From Streptomyces spinoverrucosus (GTDB lineage Bacteria; Actinomycetota; Actinomycetes; Streptomycetales; Streptomycetaceae), in NCBI RefSeq assembly GCF_006539505.1, contig NZ_BJND01000036.1, positions 1 to 64,000 of the forward strand: 64,000 bases of DNA. Reading direction: 5' to 3'. This document shows, piece after piece, positions 44,084 through 52,631 of this stretch. The first letter of the stretch is position 1; every line of letters starts with the position of its first letter. A program made the translations under genes and the position numbers. The notes under the pieces are model-generated. The model saw only the letters and a program-made list of their open reading frames with translations, did no database searches and was not told where the DNA came from.

Positions 44084-44590
44084 ATGAGCGCACCCGACGG
44101 CAGCCCGGTCGGCGCCGAACGCAGCATCGGCCAGCTGTTCGCCTCCGCGACGGCCGAGATGTCGGCACTGGTGCACGACGAGATCGCGCTGGCCAAGGCG
44201 CAGCTGAGGCAGGACGTCAAGCGCGGTGCGACGAGCGGCGGCGCGTTCATGGCGGCCGGTGTGCTGCTCCTGTTCTCCCTGCCGATGCTCAACTTCGCCC
44301 TGGCGTACGGCATCCGGACCTGGACCGACTGGAACCTCGCGATCTGCTTCCTGCTGTCCTTCGCGGCGAACGTCCTGATCGCCCTCGTCCTGGCCCTGAT
44401 CGGCCTGGTGTTCGCGAAGAAGGCCAAGAAGGGCAGGGGCCCGCAGAAGGTGGCCGCGTCGGTGAAGGAGTCGGCGGGCGTGCTGCAGAAGGCCAAGCCG
44501 CATCCGCGCCCCGCGCGGCCGGAACTGCCCGAGCTTCCGCGGGACCGCGCGCCGGAGGCCATCGAGGCTGTGGCACGCTCGTCGTCATGA
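44084..44590 (+). CDS. Phage-holin-like / DUF1469 membrane protein
   Basis: 168 residues. An amphipathic N-terminal helix (IGQLFASATAEMSALVHDEI) is followed by two membrane helices (AAGVLLLFSLPMLNFALAYG; LLSFAANVLIALVLALIGLV), the layout of the actinobacterial holin-superfamily/DUF1469 group, whose role is unknown. A basic Pro-rich tail follows. AGGGAGA precedes the ATG. Its stop overlaps the next start (ATGA), so it is translated together with the hydrolase. Confidence 0.8.
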   Translation: MSAPDGSPVGAERSIGQLFASATAEMSALVHDEIALAKAQLRQDVKRGATSGGAFMAAGVLLLFSLPMLNFALAYGIRTWTDWNLAICFLLSFAANVLIALVLALIGLVFAKKAKKGRGPQKVAASVKESAGVLQKAKPHPRPARPELPELPRDRAPEAIEAVARSSS

Positions 44591-45525
44591 CGGAACCCGA
44601 CACCCCTTCGGCGCAGCCCGGCTCGGTCATCCGGCCCGAAGGCCCCTGGACGCACCGGGACGTTGCGGCGAACGGCGCGCGTTTCCACATCGCTGAGCTG
44701 GGCGACGGGCCGCTGGTGATGCTGGTGCACGGCTTCCCGCAGTTCTGGTGGGCGTGGCGGCACCAGCTGGTCGCGCTCGCCGACGCCGGGTTCCGGGCCG
44801 TCGCCATGGACCTCAGGGGTGTCGGCGGCAGCGACCGCACGCCCCGCGGGTACGACCCGGCCAACCTCGCCCTCGACATCACCGGCGTGGTCCGCTCGCT
44901 CGGCGAGCCGGACGCGGCGCTGGTCGGGCACGACCTCGGCGGCTATCTGGCGTGGACGGCGGCCGTGATGCGGCCGAAGCTGGTACGCCGTCTGGTGGTC
45001 TCGTCGATGCCGCATCCCCGGCGCTGGCGCTCGGCGATGCTCTCCGACGTGCGGCAGACGGCGGCGAGTTCGTACATCTGGGGGTTCCAGCGGCCGTGGA
45101 TCCCGGAGCGGCAGCTCGTCGCGGACGACGGGGCGCTGGTCGGGCGGCTGATCCGGGACTGGGCCGGGCCGCGGCTGCCGGAGGACGACGCGGTGGCGAC
45201 GTACCGGCGCGCGATGTGCATCCCGTCGACGGCGCACTGCTCGATCGAGCCGTACCGGTGGCTGGTCCGCTCCCTGGCCCGCCCCGACGGCATCCAGTTC
45301 AACCGCCGGATGAAACGCCCCGTGCGCGTGCCGACCCTGCATCTGCACGGCTCCCTCGATCCGGTGATGCGCACCCGCAGCGCGGCCGGGTCCGGCGAGT
45401 ACGTCGAAGCCCCGTACCGCTGGCGCCTGTTCGACGGCCTCGGCCACTTCCCGCACGAGGAAGACCCAGCGGCGTTCTCCAACGAACTGATCAGCTGGCT
45501 GAAGGACCCCGAACCGGACCGCTGA
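44587..45525 (+). CDS. Alpha/beta hydrolase, epoxide-hydrolase-like
   Basis: 312 residues. HGFPQFWWAWRHQ (oxyanion HG) and the nucleophile elbow GHDLGG with Asp as nucleophile place it with epoxide hydrolases and haloalkane dehalogenases rather than esterases. The late His is in LGHFPHEEDP. The substrate is unknown. It is coupled by ATGA overlap to the holin-like gene, an arrangement I recall as usual in streptomycetes. Confidence 0.85.
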   Translation: MTEPDTPSAQPGSVIRPEGPWTHRDVAANGARFHIAELGDGPLVMLVHGFPQFWWAWRHQLVALADAGFRAVAMDLRGVGGSDRTPRGYDPANLALDITGVVRSLGEPDAALVGHDLGGYLAWTAAVMRPKLVRRLVVSSMPHPRRWRSAMLSDVRQTAASSYIWGFQRPWIPERQLVADDGALVGRLIRDWAGPRLPEDDAVATYRRAMCIPSTAHCSIEPYRWLVRSLARPDGIQFNRRMKRPVRVPTLHLHGSLDPVMRTRSAAGSGEYVEAPYRWRLFDGLGHFPHEEDPAAFSNELISWLKDPEPDR

Positions 45526-45693
45526 ACAGGCCCGTCTGGCCGAAAGTCCGCGCGCCCGGCCGTTCGGCGAGCCGATGCGCCCGTTATGCGGAGCGGTACG
45601 CCTGTACTACGAACTGCCAAATGCCTGGCGCATAGGCCAATTGGCGGCCTCGGAGGCGGTTATCGACCTTGGGGCGGGGGCACACGTCGGGGT

Positions 45694-45873
45694 ATGGGCT
45701 GGACGCACGACTACAGTGACGCAGCACGCACTCGCCGCTCGGGCAACGGCCCGGGCCCCCACCGCCGGGCCACCCCGCAACTGGCGGGCAGCGACCCGAG
45801 GGTGGGCATCCCGCGCATTCTGCGCCGCCGGGCCCGCTGGGTCTCGGTACGGCTGCGTCACCCGCGCGGGTGA
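45694..45873 (+). CDS. Possible small basic protein
   Basis: 59 residues: MGWTHDYSDAARTRRS, later DPRVGIPRILRRRARW. Third codon positions are mostly G or C, and GGGGT stands just before the ATG, so it may be a real gene. It is rich in arginine with no membrane segment. No family recognised. The flanking 45526-45693 shows nothing else. Confidence 0.4.
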   Translation: MGWTHDYSDAARTRRSGNGPGPHRRATPQLAGSDPRVGIPRILRRRARWVSVRLRHPRG

Positions 45874-45885
45874 CGCCACCCACCG

Positions 45886-47085
45886 CTAGAGCGCACAGCT
45901 GTCGCTGTCCACCTGCTGGTTCGCCGTACGACCCTCGGTGATGTCCTCGCGGATCTCGTCCACGGTCAGCGCGTACCCCGTCTCGGCGTCGTCGAGGGAC
46001 TTGGCGAACACGACACCGTAGACCTCGCCCTCGGGCGTCAGCAGCGGGCCGCCGGAGTTGCCCTGGCGGACGGTCGCGTACAGCGAGTAGACATCGCGGC
46101 GCACGGTGCCCCGGTGGTAGATGTCCGGGCCGTTGGCGGTGATGCGCCCCCGCACGCGCGCGGCGCGCACGTCGTACGCCCCGTTCTCCGGGAAGCCCGC
46201 GACGATCGCGCCGTCCCCGCTCACCGCGTCGTCGGCGGCGAACTTCAGGGCGGGCGCGTCCAGGTCGGGTACGTCGAGTACGGCGATGTCGCGCTCCCAG
46301 TCGTACAGGACGACCGTCGCGTCGTACCGTCGGCCCTCCCCGCCTATCTGGACGGTGGGTTCGTCGACGCCGCCCACCACGTGCGCGTTGGTCATCACGC
46401 GGCGCTCGCCGAAGACGAAGCCGGTGCCCTCCAGGACCTTGCCGCAGCTCTGGGCGGTGCCCATCACCTTGACGATGGAGCGCTGCGCGCGCGTGGCGAC
46501 GGGGCTGTTGGCCAGGGCCGGGTCGGGCGGCTGTACGTCGGTGATGGGCTCGTTGGCGAACGGGCTGAAGACCTGCGGGAACCCGTTCTGCGCGAGCACC
46601 GAGGAGAAGTCCGCGAACCAGGTGTCGGCCTGCGCGGGCAGCGCCCGGGACACCCCGAGCAGCACCTTGGAGCTGCGCACCTCCTTGCCGAGCGTCGGCA
46701 GCGTGGTGCCGGCCAGCGCGGAGCCGATCAGCCACGCCACCAGCAGCATGGCGACGACATTGACGAGGGCGCCGCCGGTCGCGTCCAGGGCGCGGGCCGG
46801 GGACCAGGTGATGTACCGGCGCAGCTTGTTGCCGAGATGGGTCGTCAGGGCCTGGCCGACCGAGGCGCAGACGATCACGACGACCACCGCGACAACGGCG
46901 GCGGTGGTGCTCACCTCCGCGTTGGCGGTCAGCGCGTCCCAGATGACGGGCAGTGAGTAGACGGCGACGAGGCCGCCGCCCAGGAAGCCGATCACCGACA
47001 GGATGCCGACGACGAAGCCCTGTCGGTAGCCCACGATCGCGAACCACACGGCGGCGACCAGCAACAGGATGTCCAGCACGTTCAC
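45886..47085 (-). CDS. Membrane serine protease of the MarP type (CvpA-like plus trypsin-like)
   Basis: 399 residues. Four N-terminal helices form a CvpA-like domain (1-130); the extracytoplasmic part is a trypsin-like protease with His235 (TNAHVV), Asp266 (WERDIAVL) and Ser344 (RQGNSGGP). Cys214 and Cys397 match the disulphide pair known in M. tuberculosis MarP (Rv3671c), a protease needed for acid resistance that processes a cell-wall hydrolase. A similar envelope role is likely. It lies downstream of the NUDIX gene, 78 bases apart, on the same strand. Confidence 0.92.
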   Translation of the reverse strand: MNVLDILLLVAAVWFAIVGYRQGFVVGILSVIGFLGGGLVAVYSLPVIWDALTANAEVSTTAAVVAVVVVIVCASVGQALTTHLGNKLRRYITWSPARALDATGGALVNVVAMLLVAWLIGSALAGTTLPTLGKEVRSSKVLLGVSRALPAQADTWFADFSSVLAQNGFPQVFSPFANEPITDVQPPDPALANSPVATRAQRSIVKVMGTAQSCGKVLEGTGFVFGERRVMTNAHVVGGVDEPTVQIGGEGRRYDATVVLYDWERDIAVLDVPDLDAPALKFAADDAVSGDGAIVAGFPENGAYDVRAARVRGRITANGPDIYHRGTVRRDVYSLYATVRQGNSGGPLLTPEGEVYGVVFAKSLDDAETGYALTVDEIREDITEGRTANQQVDSDSCAL

Positions 47086-47163
47086 CGCTTCAAGCCTCGC
47101 CTCATCACTTCGCGATCACTCCTGGTCGGCCGGGGGTCCGGCCACAGCACGAGGGCCACCCTG

Positions 47164-47859
47164 TCATGACCGCCAGTCGAGCGGGACCTGCTTGTCGCGG
47201 TCCCACGGTCTCTCCCAGCCCGCGTAGTGCAGCAGGCGGTCGATGATTCCGGCCGTGAAGCCCCAGACAAGGGCCGATTCGACCAGAAATGCCGGACCTC
47301 TGTGGCCGCTGGGATGGATGGCGGTGGCGCGGTTGGCGGGGTCCGTGAGATCCGCCACGGGGACCGTGAAGACCCGGGCCGTCTCGTTCGGGTCGACCAC
47401 CCCGACCGGGCTCGGCTTCCGCCACCAGCCCAGCACCGGCGTCACGACGAAGCCGCTGACCGGGATGTAGAGCCTGGGCAGCACACCGAACAGCTGCACC
47501 CCGGACGGGTCCAGGCCGGTCTCCTCCTCCGCCTCGCGCAGCGCGGCCCGCAGCGGCCCGTCGGCCTGCGGATCGCCGTCCTCGGGGTCGAGCGCACCGC
47601 CGGGGAAGGAGGGCTGCCCGGCGTGCGAGCGCAGCGAGCTCGCCCGCTCCATCAGCAGCAGCTCCGGGCCGCGCTCGCCCTCGCCGAACAGGATGAGTAC
47701 GGCGGACTGGCGGCCGGCACCGTCCTTCGGGGGCAGGAAACGGCTCAGCTGGAGCGGCTCGACCGTCTCCACGGCGTACACGACCGGGTCCAACCAGTCG
47801 GGCAGCCCCTCCTTGCTGAGCACCACCGGGCCACCCTGTGTCTCGCTCGCTCGTGTCAT
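47164..47859 (-). CDS. NUDIX hydrolase, CoA-pyrophosphatase type
   Basis: 231 residues. Before the Nudix box lies the UPF0035/CoA-pyrophosphatase signature: LLLMERASSLRSHAGQPSFP followed by GGALDPEDGD, then REAEEETGLDP (the Nudix catalytic core). Such enzymes split CoA or its derivatives into 4'-phosphopantetheine and ADP. The ATG at MTRASETQGG is chosen as the family N-terminus; an upstream start would add 14 residues. It lies between nth and the protease gene, as in other actinobacteria. Confidence 0.88.
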   Translation of the reverse strand: MTRASETQGGPVVLSKEGLPDWLDPVVYAVETVEPLQLSRFLPPKDGAGRQSAVLILFGEGERGPELLLMERASSLRSHAGQPSFPGGALDPEDGDPQADGPLRAALREAEEETGLDPSGVQLFGVLPRLYIPVSGFVVTPVLGWWRKPSPVGVVDPNETARVFTVPVADLTDPANRATAIHPSGHRGPAFLVESALVWGFTAGIIDRLLHYAGWERPWDRDKQVPLDWRS

Positions 47860-47941
47860 CGCCACCCCCGTCGTCCTGATGCGTCCAACGCGGGACGGCA
47901 CCGAGATCGTTCCGGCCGCGGCGAACGCGTCCCTGCTCCCG

Positions 47942-49069
47942 TCATCCGGCCCCCAGCGGCGGGGCCGCCTTCCCGCCCGCGTCCAGGTACGCCTGCGGGG
48001 GTTTCAGACGCTGGCCGGGGAAGCCGCCCTTCTCGTACTTGAGCAGCTTCTTCGCCTTCTCCGCGTCCGTCTCGCCCTCGCCGTAGGCCGGGCAGAGCGG
48101 GGCGATGGGGCAGGCGCCGCAGGCGGGCTTGCGGGCGTGGCAGATGCGGCGGCCGTGCCAGATCACGTGGTGCGACAGGTCCGTCCAGTCGCTCTTGGGG
48201 AAGAGCGCGCCGACGGCGGCCTCGATCTTGTCGGGGTCGGTCTCGTCGGTCCACCGCCAGCGCCGCACCAGCCGCTGGAAGTGCGTGTCGACGGTGATGC
48301 CGGGTCGGCCGAAGGCGTTGCCGAGCACGACGAAGGCGGTCTTGCGGCCTACGCCGGGCAGCTTGACGAGGTCTTCGAGCCGGCCGGGGACCTCGCCGCC
48401 GAAGTCCTCCGTGAGGGCCTTGGACAGTCCCATCACCGACTTGGTCTTGGCCCGGAAGAAGCCGCACGGCCGGAGGATCTCCTCGACCTCCTCGGGGTTG
48501 GCGGCGGCCAGGTCCTCGGGGGTGGGGTACTTCGCGAAGAGGGCCGGGGTGGTCTGGTTGACGCGCAGGTCGGTGGTCTGGGCGGACAGGACCGTGGCGA
48601 CCAGGAGCTGGAAGGGGTTGTCGAAGTCCAGTTCGGGGTGGGCGTACGGATAGACCTCGGCGAGTTCGCGGTTGATCCGGCGGGCCCGGCGGACCAGGGC
48701 GGTACGGGACTCGTCGCTCGGCGGCTTCGGGGTGACGGTCTTCGCGGGCGCGGCCTTCTTCACGGGGACGGAGGCCTTCTTGGGGGCGACGGTGGGCTTC
48801 GCGCGGGCGACGGTGGCCTTCTTGACGGGGCCTGCGCTTTTGGCGGTGGCCTTCTTGGCGGGAGGCTTCTTGGCGGAGGCCTTCTTGGCTGGAGCTTTCT
48901 TGGCCGCCGCCGACTTCGCAGGAGCGGCTTTCTTGGCCGCCGCCGACTTCGCGGGGGCGGCTTTCTTGGCGGCAGCCTTCTTCCCAGCAGCCTCTTTTGC
49001 CGCTTTTGCCGCTTTTTCTCCGCCACCGGAATCCTGTTCGCCCACAGCGGAATCTCGACGTACAACCAC
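47942..49069 (-). CDS. nth: Endonuclease III with lysine/alanine-rich N-terminal extension
   Basis: 375 residues; the usual enzyme is about 220-260. The core begins near residue 118: helix-hairpin-helix LPGVGRKTAFVV with catalytic Lys243, catalytic Asp261 (ITVDTHFQRL) and the 4Fe-4S cluster cysteines (CHARKPACGACPIAPLC). It removes oxidised pyrimidines from DNA. In front lie about 100 residues of AKKAAPAKSAAAKKA-like repeats, resembling the tail of TopA in this window and of histone H1-like proteins. They probably aid DNA binding. A GTG start is used; no later start retains the whole extension. Confidence 0.92.
   Translation of the reverse strand: MVVRRDSAVGEQDSGGGEKAAKAAKEAAGKKAAAKKAAPAKSAAAKKAAPAKSAAAKKAPAKKASAKKPPAKKATAKSAGPVKKATVARAKPTVAPKKASVPVKKAAPAKTVTPKPPSDESRTALVRRARRINRELAEVYPYAHPELDFDNPFQLLVATVLSAQTTDLRVNQTTPALFAKYPTPEDLAAANPEEVEEILRPCGFFRAKTKSVMGLSKALTEDFGGEVPGRLEDLVKLPGVGRKTAFVVLGNAFGRPGITVDTHFQRLVRRWRWTDETDPDKIEAAVGALFPKSDWTDLSHHVIWHGRRICHARKPACGACPIAPLCPAYGEGETDAEKAKKLLKYEKGGFPGQRLKPPQAYLDAGGKAAPPLGAG
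48727..49020 (-). repeat. Repeats encoding the lysine/alanine-rich extension of Nth
   Basis: Imperfect units such as GCCGCCGACTTCGCAGGAGC and GGCTTTCTTGGCCGCCGCCG recur on the plus strand. They encode KKAAPAKSAA peptides. Confidence 0.8.
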
Positions 49070-49216
49070 CCGCGCAGCCCCCTAGGCCCGTGCTCTCACC
49101 GGCGATTTGGACACCCGGCCAGCCTAAGCCCCGGTACTGACATCCGCCCGGGACCCCGAGGATCAGCGCCCAATTGGACCCCTGCCGCTTACCACGGCAC
49201 ACCAGTGCGGCATCCT

Positions 49217-49230
49217 TGTGACAGATCACA
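49217..49230. promoter_or_regulatory. Crp-like palindrome upstream of crp
   Basis: TGTGA-CAGA-TCACA is a perfect inverted repeat with the half-sites of a Crp site but a four-base rather than six-base spacer. It lies about 90 bases before the crp start and may serve autoregulation. Confidence 0.4.
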
Positions 49231-49253
49231 CTGTTTGGGCCGTCCGGCAAAAT

Positions 49254-49273
49254 GGGCACCAGGGTGCCCTGGT
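49254..49273. other. Two overlapping palindromes in the crp leader
   Basis: GGGCACC-AG-GGTGCCC and ACCAGGG-TG-CCCTGGT, both perfect 7-2-7 palindromes, overlap by most of their length 45-65 bases before the crp start. They could form alternative RNA hairpins or an operator. Confidence 0.4.
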
Positions 49274-49319
49274 ACACCGGGGACAAGATCCCCTGAGCAG
49301 GTCGACAAGGAGAGAACTC

Positions 49320-49994
49320 GTGGACGACGTTCTGCGGCGCAATCCGCTCTTCGCGGCGCTCGACGACGAGCAGGCCGCGGAGCTGCGCGCCTCCATGAGT
49401 GAGGTGACCCTCGCGCGGGGTGACTCCCTGTTCCACGAGGGCGACCCGGGCGACCGGCTCTACGTGGTCACCGAGGGCAAGGTGAAGCTGCACCGCACCT
49501 CACCGGACGGCCGCGAGAACATGCTGGCCGTGGTCGGTCCCGGCGAGCTCATCGGTGAGCTGTCGCTCTTCGACCCGGGCCCGCGTACGGCGACCGCCAC
49601 CGCGCTGACCGAGGTTAAGATGCTCGGCCTCGGCCACGGTGACCTCCAGCCCTGGCTCAACGCCCGCCCCGAGGTCGCCGCCGCGCTGCTGCGCGCCGTC
49701 GCCCGGCGGCTGCGCAAGACCAACGACGCGATGTCCGACCTCGTCTTCTCGGACGTCCCGGGCCGTGTCGCGCGCGCCCTGCTGGACCTGTCCCGCCGGT
49801 TCGGCGTGCAGTCCGAGGAGGGCATCCACGTCGTCCACGACCTCACGCAGGAGGAGCTGGCCCAGCTGGTCGGCGCGTCCCGCGAGACGGTCAACAAGGC
49901 GCTGGCCGACTTCGCCCAGCGCGGGTGGCTGCGGCTGGAGGCACGCGCGGTGATCCTGCTCGACGTGGAGCGCCTCGCGAAGCGCTCGCGGTAA
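49320..49994 (+). CDS. crp: Crp/Fnr-family regulator, cAMP receptor protein
   Basis: 224 residues, the same length as S. coelicolor Crp. The cyclic-nucleotide domain shows GELIGELSLFDPGPRTATA (phosphate-binding cassette with Glu and Arg), and the C-terminal helix-turn-helix is LTQEELAQLVGASRETVNKA. In Streptomyces Crp is a global regulator needed for germination and antibiotic production. AAGGAGAG stands close before the GTG. The upstream region carries palindromes (see 49217-49273). Confidence 0.95.
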   Translation: MDDVLRRNPLFAALDDEQAAELRASMSEVTLARGDSLFHEGDPGDRLYVVTEGKVKLHRTSPDGRENMLAVVGPGELIGELSLFDPGPRTATATALTEVKMLGLGHGDLQPWLNARPEVAAALLRAVARRLRKTNDAMSDLVFSDVPGRVARALLDLSRRFGVQSEEGIHVVHDLTQEELAQLVGASRETVNKALADFAQRGWLRLEARAVILLDVERLAKRSR

Positions 49995-50025
49995 CGGCGG
50001 CTGGGGGCCAGAGACCAGCACCGCA

Positions 50026-50841
50026 GTGAAACCGCCACTCAAGGGCCTCGACTCGGAGGGTTTTCTCGCGCGCGAAGGCTCCCTCGCGCGCGTGCAGGCC
50101 CCGTTCCGTCCCGTCGTGGCCGCAGCCCGCGACCGGCTGCCGGACGTGTTCGGCGCGCGGCTGGACGGCGCATACCTCTACGGGTCGATTCCGCGCGGCA
50201 CCGCGCGCGTGGGACGCAGCGACCTGGATCTGCTGGTCGCGCTCCGGGAGGAGCCCGGTGACGCGGACCGCGCCGCCGCCCGCGCCCTGGGCGAGGCACT
50301 GGACAAGGAGTTCCCCGAGATCGACGGGGTCGGGACGCTGCTGTACGGCCGCGCACGGCTGCTGAGTGAGCTGGAGACGTACGACCTGGGGTGGTTCGTC
50401 GCCTGTCTGTGTACGCCGCTGCTCGGGGCGGACCTCGCCGAACTGCTGCCTCGTTACCGCCCCGACAGCCTCCTCGCGCGCGAGACCAACGGCGACCTCG
50501 CCCTGCTGCTGCCGCGCTGGCGTGAACGCATCGCGGGCGTCGAGGACACGGACGCGGCCCGGCGGCCGCTCGTCCGGTTCATGTCCCGGCATCTGGTCCG
50601 TACGGGGTTCACGCTCGTGATGCCCCGCTGGGGCGGCTGGACCAGCGACCTCGCGGAGATGGCCCGGATCTTCGGCGCGTACTACCGCACGCGCGCGGAG
50701 CAGATGCGCACGGCGGCCGTCCTGGGGTACGAGCCCACCGGCGACCGTGCGGTCCTCAGGGCGTACGTCGACGACCTCGGCCCCTGGCTCGCCGAGGAGT
50801 ACGCGCGCGTGCACGGCGTCAAGGCACCGAGGCCCGACTGA
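50026..50841 (+). CDS. Nucleotidyltransferase-domain protein
   Basis: 271 residues. YGSIPRGTARVGRSDLDLLV (residues about 45-64) is the GSxxRG...SDxDL core of polymerase-beta-like nucleotidyltransferases, with two catalytic acidic residues. The rest is helical with basic patches. Relatives include antibiotic adenylyltransferases and MNT toxin-antitoxin partners; no HEPN partner lies beside it, so the substrate is unknown. The GTG start is 31 bases after crp, so the two may be co-transcribed. Confidence 0.78.
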   Translation: MKPPLKGLDSEGFLAREGSLARVQAPFRPVVAAARDRLPDVFGARLDGAYLYGSIPRGTARVGRSDLDLLVALREEPGDADRAAARALGEALDKEFPEIDGVGTLLYGRARLLSELETYDLGWFVACLCTPLLGADLAELLPRYRPDSLLARETNGDLALLLPRWRERIAGVEDTDAARRPLVRFMSRHLVRTGFTLVMPRWGGWTSDLAEMARIFGAYYRTRAEQMRTAAVLGYEPTGDRAVLRAYVDDLGPWLAEEYARVHGVKAPRPD

Positions 50842-50851
50842 AAGCACAGGC

Positions 50852-51682
50852 CTAGATGAGCCCGTGCTCCTCCAGGTAGTCCAGCTGGGCCCGCACCGAC
50901 AGCTCCGCCGCCGGCCACAGGGAGCGGTCCACGTCGGCGTACACATGGGCGACGATCTGGGACGGCGTGCGGTAGCCGTCCTCGACGGCCGTCTCGATCT
51001 GGGCGAGGCGGTGGGCGCGGTGGGCGAGGTAGTACTCCACGGCGCCCTGGGCGTCGTCCAGGACGGGCCCGTGACCCGGGAGGACCGTGTGGACGCCGTC
51101 GTCGACCGTGAGGGACCTCAGGCGTCGCAGGGAGTCCAGATAGTCGCCCAGGCGGCCGTCGGGGTGCGCCACGACCGTCGTACCGCGTCCCAGGACCGTG
51201 TCGCCCGTCAGCACCGCACGGTCGGCCGGGAGATGGAAGCTGAGCGAGTCCGCGGTGTGGCCGGGCGTCGGTACGACCCGCAGCTCCAGGCCGCCGACCC
51301 GGACCACGTGCCCGGCCGCCAGCCCTTCGTCGCCCAGCCGCAGCGCCGGGTCCAGCGCCCGCACCTTGGTGCCGGTCAGCTCGGCGAAGCGGGCGGCGCC
51401 GGCCGCGTGGTCCGGGTGACCGTGGGTCAGCAGGGTCAGGGCGACGCGCTTGCCGGACCGTTCGGCGGTGTCGACGACGTTGCGGAGGTGGCCCTCGTCC
51501 AGCGGGCCCGGGTCGACCACGACGGCCACCGAGGAGTCGGGCTCGGACAGGATCCAGGTGTTCGTGCCGTCCAGGGTCATCGCGGAGGGGTTGGGCGCGA
51601 GGACGTTGACCGCCCGCGGGGTGGCGGGTCCGGTGAGGACGCCGCCCCGGGGCTGGCCGGGCAGGGCGCTTGCGTCCGTCAT
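50852..51682 (-). CDS. Metallo-beta-lactamase-fold hydrolase
   Basis: 276 residues. THGHPDHAAG is the zinc-binding HxHxDH motif; further ligands are the His of TPGHTADS, the Asp of LTGDTVLG and the His of LPGHGPV. A C-terminal winged helix (SQIVAHVYAD...LDYLEEHGL) is as in LACTB2-like proteins, which are ribonucleases or thioesterases. The start overlaps the preceding NUDIX stop by four bases, so the pair is co-translated. Confidence 0.88.
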   Translation of the reverse strand: MTDASALPGQPRGGVLTGPATPRAVNVLAPNPSAMTLDGTNTWILSEPDSSVAVVVDPGPLDEGHLRNVVDTAERSGKRVALTLLTHGHPDHAAGAARFAELTGTKVRALDPALRLGDEGLAAGHVVRVGGLELRVVPTPGHTADSLSFHLPADRAVLTGDTVLGRGTTVVAHPDGRLGDYLDSLRRLRSLTVDDGVHTVLPGHGPVLDDAQGAVEYYLAHRAHRLAQIETAVEDGYRTPSQIVAHVYADVDRSLWPAAELSVRAQLDYLEEHGLI

Positions 51683-52548
51683 GCGGGGGCTCCACCGGTC
51701 GGGATGTGCTTGGTGAACTCGTCGTGCCCCGGCCAGGACAGCACGATCTCCTCGCCGTCCAGACGGGCCTGAGCCAGGACGGGAGTCAGGTCGCGGCCCG
51801 GGGCCGCCGCGAGCGCCTCCGCGGCCGTCTCGTACGCCGTCAGCTGCCGCAGCGTCGCGATCGTGGGCGGCATCATCAGCAGCTCGCCCTTGTCGTACGA
51901 CGCCGCCGCCTCCGCCGGCCGGATCCACACCGTGCGGTCCGCCTCCGTGGAGGCGTTGCGGGTGCGCTGGCCCTCGGGGAGCGCGGCGACGAAGAACCAG
52001 GTGTCGTAGCGGCGGGCCTCGAACTCCGGGGTGATCCAGCGCGTCCAGGCGCCCAGCAGGTCGGAGCGCAGCACCAGGCCGCGGCGGTCCAGAAACTCCG
52101 CGAAGGAGAGGTCGCGCGCGACCAGGGCGGCGCGGTCCGTCTCCCACTCCGGCCCGGTCGTGTCGCCGACGACCGAGTCGGGGGTGGGCCCGGCCAGGAG
52201 GACGCCCGCCTCCTCGTACGTCTCCCGTACGGCCGCGCAGACGATCGCCTGGGCGGCCGTCTCGTCGACGCCGAGCCGGTTCGCCCACCACGCGCGCGTG
52301 GGGCCCGCCCAGCCGACGTGACGGTCGTCGTCGCGCGGGTCGACGCCGCCGCCCGGATACGCGTACGCGCCCGCCGCGAAGGCCATGGAGGCGCGGCGGC
52401 GCAGCATGTGGACGACAGGGCCGGTGCCGGTGTCCTTGAGCAGCATGACCGTGGCCGCGCGCTTGGGGCTCACCGGAGTGAGCGAGCCCGCCGCCAGCGC
52501 GCGGATCCGGTCCGGCCACTCCGGGGGGTACCACTGACCGTTCGCCAT
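51679..52548 (-). CDS. NUDIX hydrolase
   Basis: 289 residues. GGGVDPRDDDR followed by VRETYEEAGVLL forms the Nudix box with a long insert between the Gly and the REUxEE part, as in the NUDT19/RppH-like acyl-CoA-type group. The substrate is unknown. It is the upstream partner of the MBL-fold gene and lies 83 bases after RidA on the same strand. Confidence 0.85.
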   Translation of the reverse strand: MANGQWYPPEWPDRIRALAAGSLTPVSPKRAATVMLLKDTGTGPVVHMLRRRASMAFAAGAYAYPGGGVDPRDDDRHVGWAGPTRAWWANRLGVDETAAQAIVCAAVRETYEEAGVLLAGPTPDSVVGDTTGPEWETDRAALVARDLSFAEFLDRRGLVLRSDLLGAWTRWITPEFEARRYDTWFFVAALPEGQRTRNASTEADRTVWIRPAEAAASYDKGELLMMPPTIATLRQLTAYETAAEALAAAPGRDLTPVLAQARLDGEEIVLSWPGHDEFTKHIPTGGAPA

Positions 52549-52631
52549 GGGCGCGAGGCTATCCCGTGGTGAGCGGATGTTCGAGGGGCAATGATCACCC
52601 GGGCTGCCAGAGGCAGTGATCCACCTGGTTG

